A DNA stretch of 64,000 nucleotides from Bin52 sp965213935 (GCA_965213935.1 CBDCAO010000012.1:1984001-2048000), one strand, 5' to 3'. Counted from the first letter of the stretch, positions 26,553-36,144 are shown. Numbers and translations: made by a program. The notes: generated from the letters alone by a model not told the origin.

Positions 26553-27680
26553 ATGAATTTCGAGGAACAGCTGGCCATCACCCAGGAGCGCCTCGCCGCT
26601 GAGGCCGACTCCCTCGCGGACCTGCTGGAGCGGCTGCGGGGGCATATTTCCCCGACGCTGATCGGGGACAGCGAGTGGGCGCGGCTGCTTGGCTGCGCCC
26701 ACGAACTCCCGGCGACCATCGTCGCCTTTCCCTTCGGCTTTGAACTCCCGCTTCACGACCGCCGGCCGGGCGCAGACTTCGGCATTTCCCTCGTGGGCGG
26801 GACCCGACCCGCATCGTTCTTCAAGAAGAAGGCGCGCTCCCAGGGCGCCGCGCATGCGTCGACATCCGGCATTGCGTGGCTGTTGTCCGAAACGGATGCC
26901 GAGAACTCCCCGTTACGCCAGGTTGTCGGGCGAAAGATGATGCTTGAATTCGATATTGCATCCGCGCCGGACGGCGCACTTCCGGATCCGGGAATCTTCC
27001 TGCGCCCCGCCGGGCGCCCGATCGTCGGCGATGGCGCCGAAGGTCGAATTCGCGATGTCGGCATTACGCTGGACGCGACGGTTGCCGCCATGGGGTGGGC
27101 TCCGGACTCCGGCGAGCGCCGCCAGGCCGAACGCGTGTACCGGGCGCAGAACGCAGATACGCGCATCGAGTCCTTCGGCGCCTTTTCCTCGCGCGAACGG
27201 GCGATCCGGCTTGCGGTCACGGGCTTCCGGACATCGCACGACGTGACAGCGTTTCTGGAGCGCGCCGGCTGGGCCGACCCGCATTCAGCGGTCGCCGCCG
27301 CCATCGCGCCGTTCGAGGAACGCGGCAGCTTCGTCGAATTGGGGGTCCATCTGGACGTACACGGGGACAGCCTGGGTCCGAAACTCGGACTGAGCTTCCT
27401 TGCCAAGGAGCGCAGGGCAAGCGATCCGCGCTACTGGCTGGACAGCCCGGACCTGTGGACCGCATTCATGGACGGCATGCGCGAGACCGGGCTCGCCGTT
27501 CCGGCAAAGCTGGATGCGCTGGAAGCCTGGTCGCGGGGACCAACAACCCTCTTCGGGGACTCCGGGGTGTTCGTGCTCCTGCGCGGCGTTCACCATTTCA
27601 AGCTCGTGCTCGAGAAAGACCGTGTCGAGCAGGCCAAAGGATATGCGTTCATGGTGTTGATCGCAGCACCGCAATCGTGA
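26553..27680 (+). CDS. unrecognised protein of the peptide cluster
   Basis: This 375-residue soluble protein has no signal peptide, membrane segment or motif that I recognise. The N-terminus is helical and acidic (EEQLAITQERLAAEADSLAD). The middle contains FPFGFELPLHDRRPGADFGI and two segments rich in beta-strand character, GRKMMLEFDIASAPDG and FVELGVHLDVHGDSLGPKLG. The two strand-rich segments could be related repeats. It lies nine bases after the YcaO gene in the same operon, with ATG 26553 inside a good GAGAGGCGG context. The position suggests a role in modification or leader handling, but the function is unknown. Confidence 0.8.
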   Translation: MNFEEQLAITQERLAAEADSLADLLERLRGHISPTLIGDSEWARLLGCAHELPATIVAFPFGFELPLHDRRPGADFGISLVGGTRPASFFKKKARSQGAAHASTSGIAWLLSETDAENSPLRQVVGRKMMLEFDIASAPDGALPDPGIFLRPAGRPIVGDGAEGRIRDVGITLDATVAAMGWAPDSGERRQAERVYRAQNADTRIESFGAFSSRERAIRLAVTGFRTSHDVTAFLERAGWADPHSAVAAAIAPFEERGSFVELGVHLDVHGDSLGPKLGLSFLAKERRASDPRYWLDSPDLWTAFMDGMRETGLAVPAKLDALEAWSRGPTTLFGDSGVFVLLRGVHHFKLVLEKDRVEQAKGYAFMVLIAAPQS

Positions 27681-27771
27681 GTCGCCGGGCTGGCGGGAAT
27701 CCGGCATTCCAGCCTTGCAGTCTGGCGAACAACGGGTTCCCGGGACAACGATATTGAGTGAGAAATTCAAG

Positions 27772-28647
27772 ATGTCTGCCTCAGACCGGTCGAACGCAGC
27801 CGAGCGCTATTACGACGACAATACGCCGGGTATCTACTTGAGAGGGTGGAACCGCGACCATATACATTTCGGATTGTTCGAGCCGGGCGAGTGCCCCGGC
27901 CCCGGTGAAGTCCTCGTGGACTCGGAGGGCCTGGCGCGCGCCGTGACGCGCATGGTCGATGTCATCGTCGACCCGGCGGTTATCGAGAAAGGCCATCATG
28001 TATTGGATGCAGGATGCGGAGTAGGAGGGACGGCCCTTCATCTTGCGAGAACCGCCGGTTGCAGCGTTACGGGCGTCAACATTAACCGGATGCAATTGGA
28101 GATGGCCCGACGGAAAGCAGCAGAGGCTGGTCTGGGACGTAGGATCGATTTTCAGTATGCGGACTGCTCCTTGAACTTACCATTTTCCGATAACTCTATC
28201 GACGTTGTAGTCAATATAGAGAGCGCATGCCATTACGGCGACCGGGGCAAATTTCTTCAGGAGGCAAGCCGGGTACTCAAACCATCGGGCAAAATCGTGG
28301 CAATGGACTGGATGGCGCGCGACGGATTGGCGGCTGAAGAGTATGACGAATACATAGTGCCGTTATGCCAACCGTTCGCCGTGTCCGGTCTGGAGAGCCA
28401 GTCCACATATTCGGAAAAATTGCGTAACGCAGGTCTGGAAATTCTGGAGTTTGAGGGTTTCGGTGGAAAAGACGCAGACAACATAAGGCTGGTGGAGTAT
28501 GCTCACAATCTACTTGTAACCTTACAGTTTGCTGGCGTCGAAACGCAAGGGATTCGCAGATTGTCCGACCAATTCCGAACTCTTAGCGCCGCCTGGAAGA
28601 GCGGAAATTTCGAACTCAGGCGATATTGCGCACAGAAGCCGGCATAG
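27772..28647 (+). CDS. class I SAM-dependent methyltransferase 1
   Basis: This 291-residue methyltransferase has motif I VLDAGCGVGG at residues 77-86, an acidic motif II region (SVTGVNINRMQLEMA), and the motif IV/V region FSDNSIDVVVNIESACHYGD followed by LKPSGKIVAMDW. It resembles small-molecule and peptide N- or O-methyltransferases of the sterol/sarcosine type. ATG 27772 is preferred over TTG 27715. The second half of the gene (from about 28130) has visibly lower GC at third positions than its neighbours, hinting at a separate origin. It converges on methyltransferase 2 with a 15-base gap. Confidence 0.88.
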   Translation: MSASDRSNAAERYYDDNTPGIYLRGWNRDHIHFGLFEPGECPGPGEVLVDSEGLARAVTRMVDVIVDPAVIEKGHHVLDAGCGVGGTALHLARTAGCSVTGVNINRMQLEMARRKAAEAGLGRRIDFQYADCSLNLPFSDNSIDVVVNIESACHYGDRGKFLQEASRVLKPSGKIVAMDWMARDGLAAEEYDEYIVPLCQPFAVSGLESQSTYSEKLRNAGLEILEFEGFGGKDADNIRLVEYAHNLLVTLQFAGVETQGIRRLSDQFRTLSAAWKSGNFELRRYCAQKPA

Positions 28648-28662
28648 GGCTCGATTCTGGTC

Positions 28663-29496
28663 TCAGGCCGGTCTGGCGGCGGACAGGAAATGATAGGTGA
28701 ACACGCCGTCCCGCAGGCCCCGGTCGTAACCGACGGTCGCTTCCATGAACTCCCGGGACGCCCGGTTGAGTCCGCCGGACCGGGGATTCATCAAGGTCAG
28801 CAGCAACCACCCGTCGCGAAGCCGCTTCGTCGCCGTCGCCGCTTCCAACGACAGGTCCGTTTCCCGAATATCGAAGAAGCCCGCGTCATCGAGGACCGCA
28901 AGCACGTCCTGCAGCGGTTCGAGAGGCGGCATCCTCCAGCCGTGCTGTGCCGTCGCGTGGCTCGCTTCCTGCTCCTGCGACATCGGCGCGCCGCTGAGCA
29001 GCCCCTCCAGCGCCTGCCAGCGTCCTCCGGGCTTGAGTACCCGGAACACGCCCCGGAGATAGGCGAGCTTGTCCTCGGCATAGCAGAAGGATTCATGATT
29101 CAGAACCGCATCGAAACTGGCATCGGGGAACGGCAGGTCCATGAAGTCCCCGTAGCGGAATTCGACCAGGTGGCCGACTCCGCGCTGTTCTGCATGTTGC
29201 GTCGCCACGGCGATATGGGGTTCGCAGATCGTCAGTCCGGTGACGCTGACGCCATGGGTCTCGGCCAGCGTAATCGCGGTGCCGCCGATGCCGCAGCCGG
29301 CATCCAGCACATGCCGGCCCGGACCGAGGTTGCAACCCTGCACCAGCGTCATGTTGGCGCGCGACAGGGCTTCCCGGTCGGTCGTCGTATCCGGCCCCCA
29401 AAGGCCGAAATGACAGGCCAGCAGGTCCCCGCCGAACTTTTCCATGCGTTCGGTCAGGTCGGCGTAGTGCTCGGAAACTGTGGTTACCGGTTCCAT
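28663..29496 (-). CDS. class I SAM-dependent methyltransferase 2
   Basis: This 277-residue methyltransferase has motif I HVLDAGCGIGGTA at residues 62-74, VSVTGLTICEPHIAVA as motif II, and FPDASFDAVLNHESFCYAED plus LKPGGRWQALEG as motifs IV-V. It is related to methyltransferase 1 but is not a recent copy: the two share the motif spacing, not long identical stretches. It reads toward methyltransferase 1 and is separated from the export operon on the same strand by about 610 bases that hold a relic of the RND gene. Confidence 0.88.
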   Translation of the reverse strand: MEPVTTVSEHYADLTERMEKFGGDLLACHFGLWGPDTTTDREALSRANMTLVQGCNLGPGRHVLDAGCGIGGTAITLAETHGVSVTGLTICEPHIAVATQHAEQRGVGHLVEFRYGDFMDLPFPDASFDAVLNHESFCYAEDKLAYLRGVFRVLKPGGRWQALEGLLSGAPMSQEQEASHATAQHGWRMPPLEPLQDVLAVLDDAGFFDIRETDLSLEAATATKRLRDGWLLLTLMNPRSGGLNRASREFMEATVGYDRGLRDGVFTYHFLSAARPA

Positions 29497-30107
29497 TCCA
29501 ATATCCGGCGAATGCTGCGTTCGACTGCTCGCGCGGCACCGTAGGTAGAGCTACAAGGCTTTACAAGGGCAGGACCCGCCCGACGGCTCGGAGAGGGCGC
29601 CGCCGGAAGACCGGAGCCCGGGAAAGACGACAATGGTGAAGATCGGACTGCAATGATCGACCAGGACCGCCTGCCGAACCTGAGCAGGGAACCTGCAGCC
29701 CGAAACGCAAGGTCGTACGATTTCGGAATAATGATCGAGCACGTCATTGAGATCGTTGCGCGGGATGGCCGCTGCCAGCGCGGCCGCTAGCGCTCAGGCG
29801 TTCCTCGTGTACACACCGCTGTTGAAGTCGTGCCGCCGCCCGCGGGGTCGATGCACCGGCCGCAAACGCTTTGTCGCACGAGGGAAAGTGCCTCTGGCGG
29901 ACGGAAAAGCGTGTTGAAATACCAGTAGAGCCGCAAAGCGCAGTAAACGCAGGATGTTGCAAACGACCTGCTTGAGCTCCTCGGGCCGGGCGCTCGGATT
30001 GTCACGACGGCGAAAACATGTATCGGCGCGGTGACTTCGGCACAGTCCTGGCATAGATGCAAAACGGGAAAAAGTCCCGTGCGTAGCGGGTTTTGCTTCA
30101 CCGCCGG
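29497..30107. other. 610-base gap with RND-gene relic, otherwise no gene seen
   Basis: No ORF here resembles a protein. The only recognisable content is the 52-base relic of the MMPL/RND transporter gene at 29731-29782. Weaker similarity around it is degraded by stops in all frames. The promoter of methyltransferase 2 would lie near 29500-29560. Confidence 0.6.
29731..29782 (-). pseudogene. relic of the MMPL/RND transporter gene
   Basis: Read on the reverse strand, these 52 bases match 39257-39308 inside the intact RND gene with only two mismatches, and encode the same ALAAAIPRNDLNDVL peptide segment. A stop codon lies just upstream in that frame and similarity fades on both sides. It is thus a fragment of a second, decayed RND copy in opposite orientation. 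Confidence 0.75.
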
Positions 30108-33026
30108 TCAGGTGATCTGCCGGCGGACGAGATCCCGAAACGCGCCTTCCGCTGTCACCAATTCCTCGAACGCGCCGCTCTGCACCACCTTCCCGGCCCG
30201 CATGACATAGATGCGGTCGGCCTGGCGCAGGGTGGACAGGCGGTGCGCGATAACGATCCGGGTCGATGTCATCGCGGCCAGATTGTCCATGACCTTCGAC
30301 TGGCTCTCGTTGTCGAGCCAGTTCGTCGCCTCGTCTAGCAGCAGGACGCGGGGACTGCGGATCAACGCACGGGCGATCATGATGCGCTGGCTCTCGCCAC
30401 CCGACATTACGGCCGCGCTGGCGCCCACCGGAGTCAACATGCCCATCGGCATCGCCTTGATGTCGTCGTCGACACCGGCAATCCCGGCCGCGTGCCACGC
30501 TTCTTCGGACGTCACCCCCTCGTGATGGGCAACGATATTGTCCCACAGATCCTGGGGATGGAGCTGCACTGCCTGGGGAACCACGCCGATCTTGCGGCGC
30601 ACCTGCTTGACGTTGAGGTGCCGCAGATCGCGCCCATCGTAAAACACCGCGCCGCCGGACGGCTGGTCCAGGCTAAGTGCGAGCCGGAACAGGGTGCTCT
30701 TGCCGGCCCCGGATTCGCCGGCAATGGCGATGAACTCGCCGGGGTGGGCTTGGATCGTTACGTTGTCGAGAATGAGCGGGCCGTCGGGGTCGTAGCGGAA
30801 CGAGACATGGTCGAACAGGATGTGGCCGCCCAGATGCTCGACGGATTTACCTTCAGCGCTGGCTTCCGGGGATTCGGCGAGGAAGGGCCGGAACTGCTCG
30901 AAGGCCGGCAGGGCGGCGGCGACCGCCCCGAGAGAATCTCCGAGGCGGGCCACGGCCGTCTGGAACACCATGAGCACGGTATAGACGATCAAGAAATCGC
31001 CGACGCCGATAGCCGCCCGGTCCGGCAACGCGGCCACAAAGAGCAGCGCTGCCCCGGCGAGAAACGGCAGCGCCGTGCAAAAGGCCTGCAAATGCTCTTC
31101 CAGATTGCCCAGTTCAAGTTCCGCCTGCTTCTGCGCGCGATAATCCAGCGCCCAAACGGCAAAGGCCGATCCTTCGGCACAATCGACGCGCAGCTTGGTA
31201 ATACCGTTTACGATCTGGAAGAGCCGGCCGGCCACCCGGCGGACGGCACCGATTACCCGGCCACGGGGCGAGATCTGCCGCAGCCCGAGAATCGTGGTCA
31301 CGATCAGGGACAGAAGGCTGAAAGCCACGGCTACGCCGCCCAGCACAGCGTCGTAGAAAAAGATAACCAGAAAGGCCGGCAGCAGGAAAAAGACTGACAG
31401 GATGGCATTGGCGACGACGCCCTGCACAGCATTGCGAAGATTCTGGAACGTCATGCCCCGCATCGCCAGATCGCCGGCCGGGTAGCGGTGCAGCATACCC
31501 GGCGGCAGTCGGAGCAATCGGTCCCAGAATGCGGCTTCGAGCCGGGATGCCGTGCGCCCTTGCAGGCGCATCAGCGCCATTCCCTGCAGGACGTGGAGCA
31601 CCACCCCGATCAACGCCAGGGCCGTCAGCCCCGCGGTCGCCGCATAAAGCAGCCCGGTATCGCCACCCGGAATGATGTCATCCACAACCAGGCCCAGCAG
31701 CAGGGCCGGCAGCAGCATGATCAGGCCGCCGGGCAGGCCGGCTAGCACCAGGCGCACCAGATCGGCAGTCAATCCCTTTCCCGCGATCCTGAACAGGTCG
31801 GCGGGCTTGGCGCTGCCGGGCGGCAGCGGTCGATAGAACATCCAGGCGTCGAAGCGCAGTCTGCCGGCGCGTTCCGCCGTCACGCGGACGCTGCGCCGGC
31901 TAACGGGATCGACTTCCCGATAGCGCCCCGACAAGCCGGGCACCAGCGCTACAGGGCGGCCGTCCTCCGCTCGAAAGGCCAGCATCGAATTACTGTCGCC
32001 GAACCACCATGCGTCTTCCCGTCTGAGCCGCACTTGCCGGGCGCGCACGCCGGACGCATCGAGAATATCGTCCAGGCTGACGGCGGATTCGGATTGGCTC
32101 GAAGGCGGCGGAATCTTAAACGCGATTCCTTCGCGCTGCCCGATAATCCGTAGCGCTTCCGGCAGCGCCGAATCGTCGGCATCGGCGCCGCCCTCATTGG
32201 ATATGTCATACAGGTTGAACAGGCGTCGCCGGGCACCTTCCTCATCGCTGCGGCGGCTTGTTGCCCGTGCCCGCTCCAGATTTGCCTGGTCGACGACAGC
32301 CAGCTTGCGGTTGAGCCGCTCCAGGGCAAAGGCGGCGGCATGGAACGACACCAGGGCGGGCAGCAACAGGCCTTCTTCGGCCAGGGTCTCCGAAGCACGG
32401 GTGGAAGACGGCGGCGCTTCCAGCACGGTGACCCAGCTCGTCGGCGTTAGCGGAATGGAAATTGCGCCGTCGTCCGGTGCGTACTCCGCCGGGTCGATCA
32501 GGTCGAGGTACAGGCTTGCTCCTGCAGTCAGTCCGGTAGCCCACACCACGCCCCGACGCGCCGAAAGCGTCCGCCGATCCGCCGGCAGAGTTTGTCCGGG
32601 CGCGAGGAGCGTGTCCGGCCGCGGCCGGTTCATGACGTCGCGGACCAGCATGGCCGACAAGTCCGACAGCCAGGCATCGACCTGCGCAGCCAACTCAACG
32701 GGGTGGGCTGTGCCGAGATCGGCAAGCGGCAAACGTCGGATCGCCGTGCCGGGCAATCCCTTTGCGATCAGGCTGAAGGTCGTTCCCTCGTCGTGCGGCG
32801 CGACTCCCGGCAGCAGCCGGCCGGCATCGGCGCGCAGCAGGTGTTGCGGTGCCGATTGCTGTACGCCGTCTCGCTTCTCGACCAGAAACAGGTCGACGGC
32901 GCCTCGGTCGACGAAACAGCAGAAATCCGGATCGTCCAGATCGACAGGCGCATTGCCAGCGCAGGCGACGGGCGGCCCGGACCGATCGGCGAGATCGGCG
33001 AGCGAACGGCGTTCGGGCGGCGTCAT
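30108..33026 (-). CDS. NHLM-type peptide export ABC transporter without peptidase domain
   Basis: This 972-residue protein is the second ABC exporter of nitrile-hydratase-leader peptide systems. The first 400 or so residues are a large cytoplasmic region without a C39 protease. Six-helix membrane segments follow (for example LPGGLIMLLPALLLGLVVDD). The ATPase has Walker A GESGAGKST near residue 768, the signature MSGGESQRIMIARAL and Walker B VLLLDEATNWLD near residue 894. It starts four bases after the stop of the peptidase transporter, so they are coupled. It probably forms a heteromeric exporter with that protein. Confidence 0.9.
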   Translation of the reverse strand: MTPPERRSLADLADRSGPPVACAGNAPVDLDDPDFCCFVDRGAVDLFLVEKRDGVQQSAPQHLLRADAGRLLPGVAPHDEGTTFSLIAKGLPGTAIRRLPLADLGTAHPVELAAQVDAWLSDLSAMLVRDVMNRPRPDTLLAPGQTLPADRRTLSARRGVVWATGLTAGASLYLDLIDPAEYAPDDGAISIPLTPTSWVTVLEAPPSSTRASETLAEEGLLLPALVSFHAAAFALERLNRKLAVVDQANLERARATSRRSDEEGARRRLFNLYDISNEGGADADDSALPEALRIIGQREGIAFKIPPPSSQSESAVSLDDILDASGVRARQVRLRREDAWWFGDSNSMLAFRAEDGRPVALVPGLSGRYREVDPVSRRSVRVTAERAGRLRFDAWMFYRPLPPGSAKPADLFRIAGKGLTADLVRLVLAGLPGGLIMLLPALLLGLVVDDIIPGGDTGLLYAATAGLTALALIGVVLHVLQGMALMRLQGRTASRLEAAFWDRLLRLPPGMLHRYPAGDLAMRGMTFQNLRNAVQGVVANAILSVFFLLPAFLVIFFYDAVLGGVAVAFSLLSLIVTTILGLRQISPRGRVIGAVRRVAGRLFQIVNGITKLRVDCAEGSAFAVWALDYRAQKQAELELGNLEEHLQAFCTALPFLAGAALLFVAALPDRAAIGVGDFLIVYTVLMVFQTAVARLGDSLGAVAAALPAFEQFRPFLAESPEASAEGKSVEHLGGHILFDHVSFRYDPDGPLILDNVTIQAHPGEFIAIAGESGAGKSTLFRLALSLDQPSGGAVFYDGRDLRHLNVKQVRRKIGVVPQAVQLHPQDLWDNIVAHHEGVTSEEAWHAAGIAGVDDDIKAMPMGMLTPVGASAAVMSGGESQRIMIARALIRSPRVLLLDEATNWLDNESQSKVMDNLAAMTSTRIVIAHRLSTLRQADRIYVMRAGKVVQSGAFEELVTAEGAFRDLVRRQIT

Positions 33027-33030
33027 CGGG

Positions 33031-35253
33031 TCAGCCCGCCCTGACCAGCTTGAAATAGGTGCCGTCCTCGTCGGAGATCAATTCCTCATGGGTCCCGCGC
33101 TGCACTTCCACACCCTTGTCGAGCACGATGATCTCATCGCAATCCCGAACCGTGCTGAGCCGGTGCGCAACGATCAGGCAGGTCACCCCCCGGCGCCGCA
33201 ATGCGTCGTCGACCAGTTCCTCGGTGGCGGCATCGAGGGCGCTGGTCGCTTCGTCCAGAACCAGCACGGTCGGGTTGCCGACGAGGGCTCGGGCAATTTC
33301 GAACCGTTGCCGCTGACCGCCGCTGAAATTCGCACCGCCTTCATCTACCGGCGTCGCATATCCGAGCGGCCGGCTGAGAATATCGTCGTGGATGCATGCG
33401 TCTCGTGCCGCCGAGATGATTGCTTCGTCGGGTATCGCCGGATTCCACAGGGTGATGTTCTCTCGCAGGGTCGCGGAGAAGAGCACGACTTCCTGGTCCA
33501 CCATCGACACGGAGCGCCGCAGCACCTCCTCCGGAATATCGTGGCGCAGATGGCCGTCGAACAGGATCTCGCCGGACCAGGGCTGGTAGACCCCGGAAAC
33601 CAAGCGCGACAGGGTCGACTTTCCGGAGCCGCTTGGCCCGACCACCGCGACCCGCTGCCCCGGCCCGATCGTCAGGTTGAAATTCTCGATCAGGGGCTTC
33701 CGGCTCCGATTGTAACCGAATGTGACGTCGCGTAATTCCACTTGGCCGGCCAGTTGCAGGCGCCCGTTGAACGTAGGGATGGAATCCATCTCCGGGTTCC
33801 GGCGCGCGAAACCCGGATCTTCCGAGGAACTCGTGATGTCTTCCAGCCGCTGCATGTCGACTTCGAGCGTCTGATACTTGTCGGCGAACTCGACGAAACG
33901 CCCGACAGGCGCCAGGAACATTGCCGCTGCGATGTAGAAACCAACCAGCACGCCGAGCGTGATCTCGCCGGCAAGGACCTGGGTCGCCCCGATTGTCAGG
34001 ACTGCTACGTTGCTCAAAATCGTGAACAGGCCGGGCAGTGCCGTGTTGAGGTAGCCCAGTTCGGAGTAACGTTGGTATGCGTCCAGTTCGCGAGCCTGGT
34101 GGCCGCCCCAGCGCGAGAAGAAGCGATCGTCCGCAGCGGTCATCCGCAACGTGTCTGCGTGCTGCAGCATCAACATGCCGACTCCCTGCAGAAGCCCCTG
34201 TTCGCGCCCCAGGGCATGGCCCTTTTCGATCCTGAGGCGCGCGATCGTGCGCACCAGCACGCCGTTGAGCACAGCCAAAGCCAATACGATCAGGCCCAAT
34301 ACCGGATCGTAGGCCAGCATGACGGCCAGAAAGACGGTGCTCATCACAAGCTCGACCAGGAGGCCGAGAAAATGATCCGACAGGCTCTTGGCAATTCTGT
34401 CGATGGCGAGGATGCGGGTTGTCAGTTCGCCGACAAGCCGATGACTGAAAAATCCGACCGGCAGCCGCAGCAATTGCGAGACGCACCGATTGCTGGCGGC
34501 GACGGAAATTCGGACAGCCAGACGCTTCAGGCAACGCTGTTTGAGCCAGGTGAGGCTGTAGACCAGCATGGCCGCAGCAACCAGCACGCCGACCACAAGC
34601 GCTCCCCAGGGTTCCTTGTCTTCGAGCACCCGGTCCACAAAAACGCTCAACGACGCCGGGAGCACCAGCGCCAGCAGGGCCAGCATCGCGCCGCAGGCAA
34701 CCGTGTAGGCCAGCGCGCCCCGGGCTCCGGCGAGCCAGAGCGGGAGCTGCCGGAGAACGCTCGGCCGGGCTCCACCGCTTTGGAAATCCGGCCCGAGATT
34801 GAATTGCAGCGCAATCGACGAAAAGCCTTCGGCGAACTCTTCGACCGTCAGTTTGCGACGCCCGGTGGCAGGATCGTTGAGATAGAAATGCTCGCGATCG
34901 AAGCCTTCGAGGATGACAAAGTGGTTGAATTCCCAGAACAGAACCAGCGGCAGCGGCAGCTTCCTGATCTGGTTGAGATCAACGTTCCGACCCGTGCATT
35001 CGAGGCCGTAATGCCGGGCCGCCCGCAGAATGCCCGCGGCGGTCGAGCCGTCGCGGCTGACCTCGCATTTCTCGCGCAGCTCGTTGAGCGGCACCCAGCG
35101 CCCGAAATAGGCCAGCACGCTGCCGAGGCAGGCGGCGCCGCACTCCGTTACATGCATCTGCAGCAAGAGCGGCGTGGTCACACGCCTTTCGGCGGGTTCC
35201 CCGGCAGGCTTCGTTCCCGATTTGGTAGACGCGTCCTGGGCGCGCGTTGACAT
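33031..35253 (-). CDS. NHLM-type ABC transporter with C39 leader peptidase
   Basis: This 740-residue protein cuts the leader from the precursor and exports the product. The N-terminal C39 cysteine protease shows Q32 and C38 in LLQMHVTECGAACLG, His111 in NHFVILEG and Asp127 in NDPATG, so the catalytic set is complete. Membrane helices follow from about residue 170. The ATPase has Walker A VGPSGSGKST, signature FSGGQRQRFEIARAL and Walker B VLVLDEATSALD. C39 enzymes cut after Gly-Gly, Gly-Ala or Ala-Gly, which fits the SAG site of the precursor at 37546. The ATG directly abuts the HlyD stop. Confidence 0.94.
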   Translation of the reverse strand: MSTRAQDASTKSGTKPAGEPAERRVTTPLLLQMHVTECGAACLGSVLAYFGRWVPLNELREKCEVSRDGSTAAGILRAARHYGLECTGRNVDLNQIRKLPLPLVLFWEFNHFVILEGFDREHFYLNDPATGRRKLTVEEFAEGFSSIALQFNLGPDFQSGGARPSVLRQLPLWLAGARGALAYTVACGAMLALLALVLPASLSVFVDRVLEDKEPWGALVVGVLVAAAMLVYSLTWLKQRCLKRLAVRISVAASNRCVSQLLRLPVGFFSHRLVGELTTRILAIDRIAKSLSDHFLGLLVELVMSTVFLAVMLAYDPVLGLIVLALAVLNGVLVRTIARLRIEKGHALGREQGLLQGVGMLMLQHADTLRMTAADDRFFSRWGGHQARELDAYQRYSELGYLNTALPGLFTILSNVAVLTIGATQVLAGEITLGVLVGFYIAAAMFLAPVGRFVEFADKYQTLEVDMQRLEDITSSSEDPGFARRNPEMDSIPTFNGRLQLAGQVELRDVTFGYNRSRKPLIENFNLTIGPGQRVAVVGPSGSGKSTLSRLVSGVYQPWSGEILFDGHLRHDIPEEVLRRSVSMVDQEVVLFSATLRENITLWNPAIPDEAIISAARDACIHDDILSRPLGYATPVDEGGANFSGGQRQRFEIARALVGNPTVLVLDEATSALDAATEELVDDALRRRGVTCLIVAHRLSTVRDCDEIIVLDKGVEVQRGTHEELISDEDGTYFKLVRAG

Positions 35254-36144
35254 TCAGGGCCGTCCGGGGTCGAGGAGCGAGATTGGCGCACGCCTGCCGA
35301 GTTCAACCCGTATCCGGCAGATTGTGCCTTCCGGCACGGTGAGGTCCGACGCTCCGTCGAGGCGGATGTCGATCCGGTGCCGGGACGGCGGGACAGCGGG
35401 ATTCAGCCTTGCCAGCCAGCCTGGCAGCGGACCGGCGACCGCCCCGGCGACCGTGCCGTTCAGTCGGTGTGTCGCACCGTCGGGCAGCGCAAATTCGATG
35501 GTAGCCGCCATGCCGGTCCGGATGCGCTGCGCCGTGGGCCAGTCGACCCGCAGCACCGCCTGAAGTGGCCGGTTTCCGGCTCGGCGAATTTGTGCAACGT
35601 CCGTGCCAGCCGGCAGAAAATCTCCGGCGGCCCTGGAAAGGACCATGACTTCGCCCGCGGTCTGGCTGACGATCGTCTGCCGCGCCGAGCGCCGGGCCTC
35701 CATCCGCAGCAATGCGACCCGGGTCGAGGCCAGCAGCGACTGCAGCGCGCTGCCGGTACCGCCGTATCGCGCGATTTCCGCACGCAACAGGTTCACCCGC
35801 TCGCGAAGTGCGGTCGTTTCGCGCTCCAGATCGGGAACGGTCTGGCGCGCAACCGGCTGGCCCGCCCGGACGCGGTCGCCCGGCCGGACGAGATACTCGA
35901 GCAGTTGACCGGGTTCGGCCGAAACCGCGGCATGGCGTTCTCCCGGCTCGACCAGCACGCCGTCGACCGTCACGCTCCGAACGACACTGCCGAACAGCAG
36001 CCAGACCACGAACGCCGCGACGACCAACCCGATGCCGGCGAGCGCCAGACGTTCGTGCGGCGCGGTTATTCTGAGAAGTCGGTCGAGCTGCGCGCGTTCG
36101 ATCTTGGCATCGGCGGCCAGGTTGTGAAACGGGTTGTTGAACAA
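35254..36144 (-). CDS. HlyD-type secretion protein of the peptide exporter
   Basis: This 296-residue periplasmic adaptor has one membrane helix (LALAGIGLVVAAFVVWLLFG, about residues 33-52). A lipoyl/barrel-sandwich part follows (QLLEYLVRPGDRVRAGQPVA) with a short coiled-coil hairpin (PDLERETTALRERVNLLRAE). It links the ABC exporter to the cell envelope. The start is a TTG at 36144; the codon two places before it is a stop and there is no clear ribosome-binding site, so expression may be weak or the upstream region altered by the adjacent IS relic. The C39 transporter gene begins immediately after the stop. Confidence 0.88.
   Translation of the reverse strand: MFNNPFHNLAADAKIERAQLDRLLRITAPHERLALAGIGLVVAAFVVWLLFGSVVRSVTVDGVLVEPGERHAAVSAEPGQLLEYLVRPGDRVRAGQPVARQTVPDLERETTALRERVNLLRAEIARYGGTGSALQSLLASTRVALLRMEARRSARQTIVSQTAGEVMVLSRAAGDFLPAGTDVAQIRRAGNRPLQAVLRVDWPTAQRIRTGMAATIEFALPDGATHRLNGTVAGAVAGPLPGWLARLNPAVPPSRHRIDIRLDGASDLTVPEGTICRIRVELGRRAPISLLDPGRP

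Noticed and set aside
29653..29790. 45-codon open frame on the plus strand in the methyltransferase-exporter gap.
   Set aside because: It is the antisense of the RND-gene relic and lacks a ribosome-binding site or leader-like pattern, so it is not a second precursor.
29787..30101. Cysteine-containing 104-codon frame on the minus strand as a second RiPP precursor.
   Set aside because: No NHLP leader pattern, no Gly-Gly or Ala-Gly site before a core, and composition of a shadow frame.
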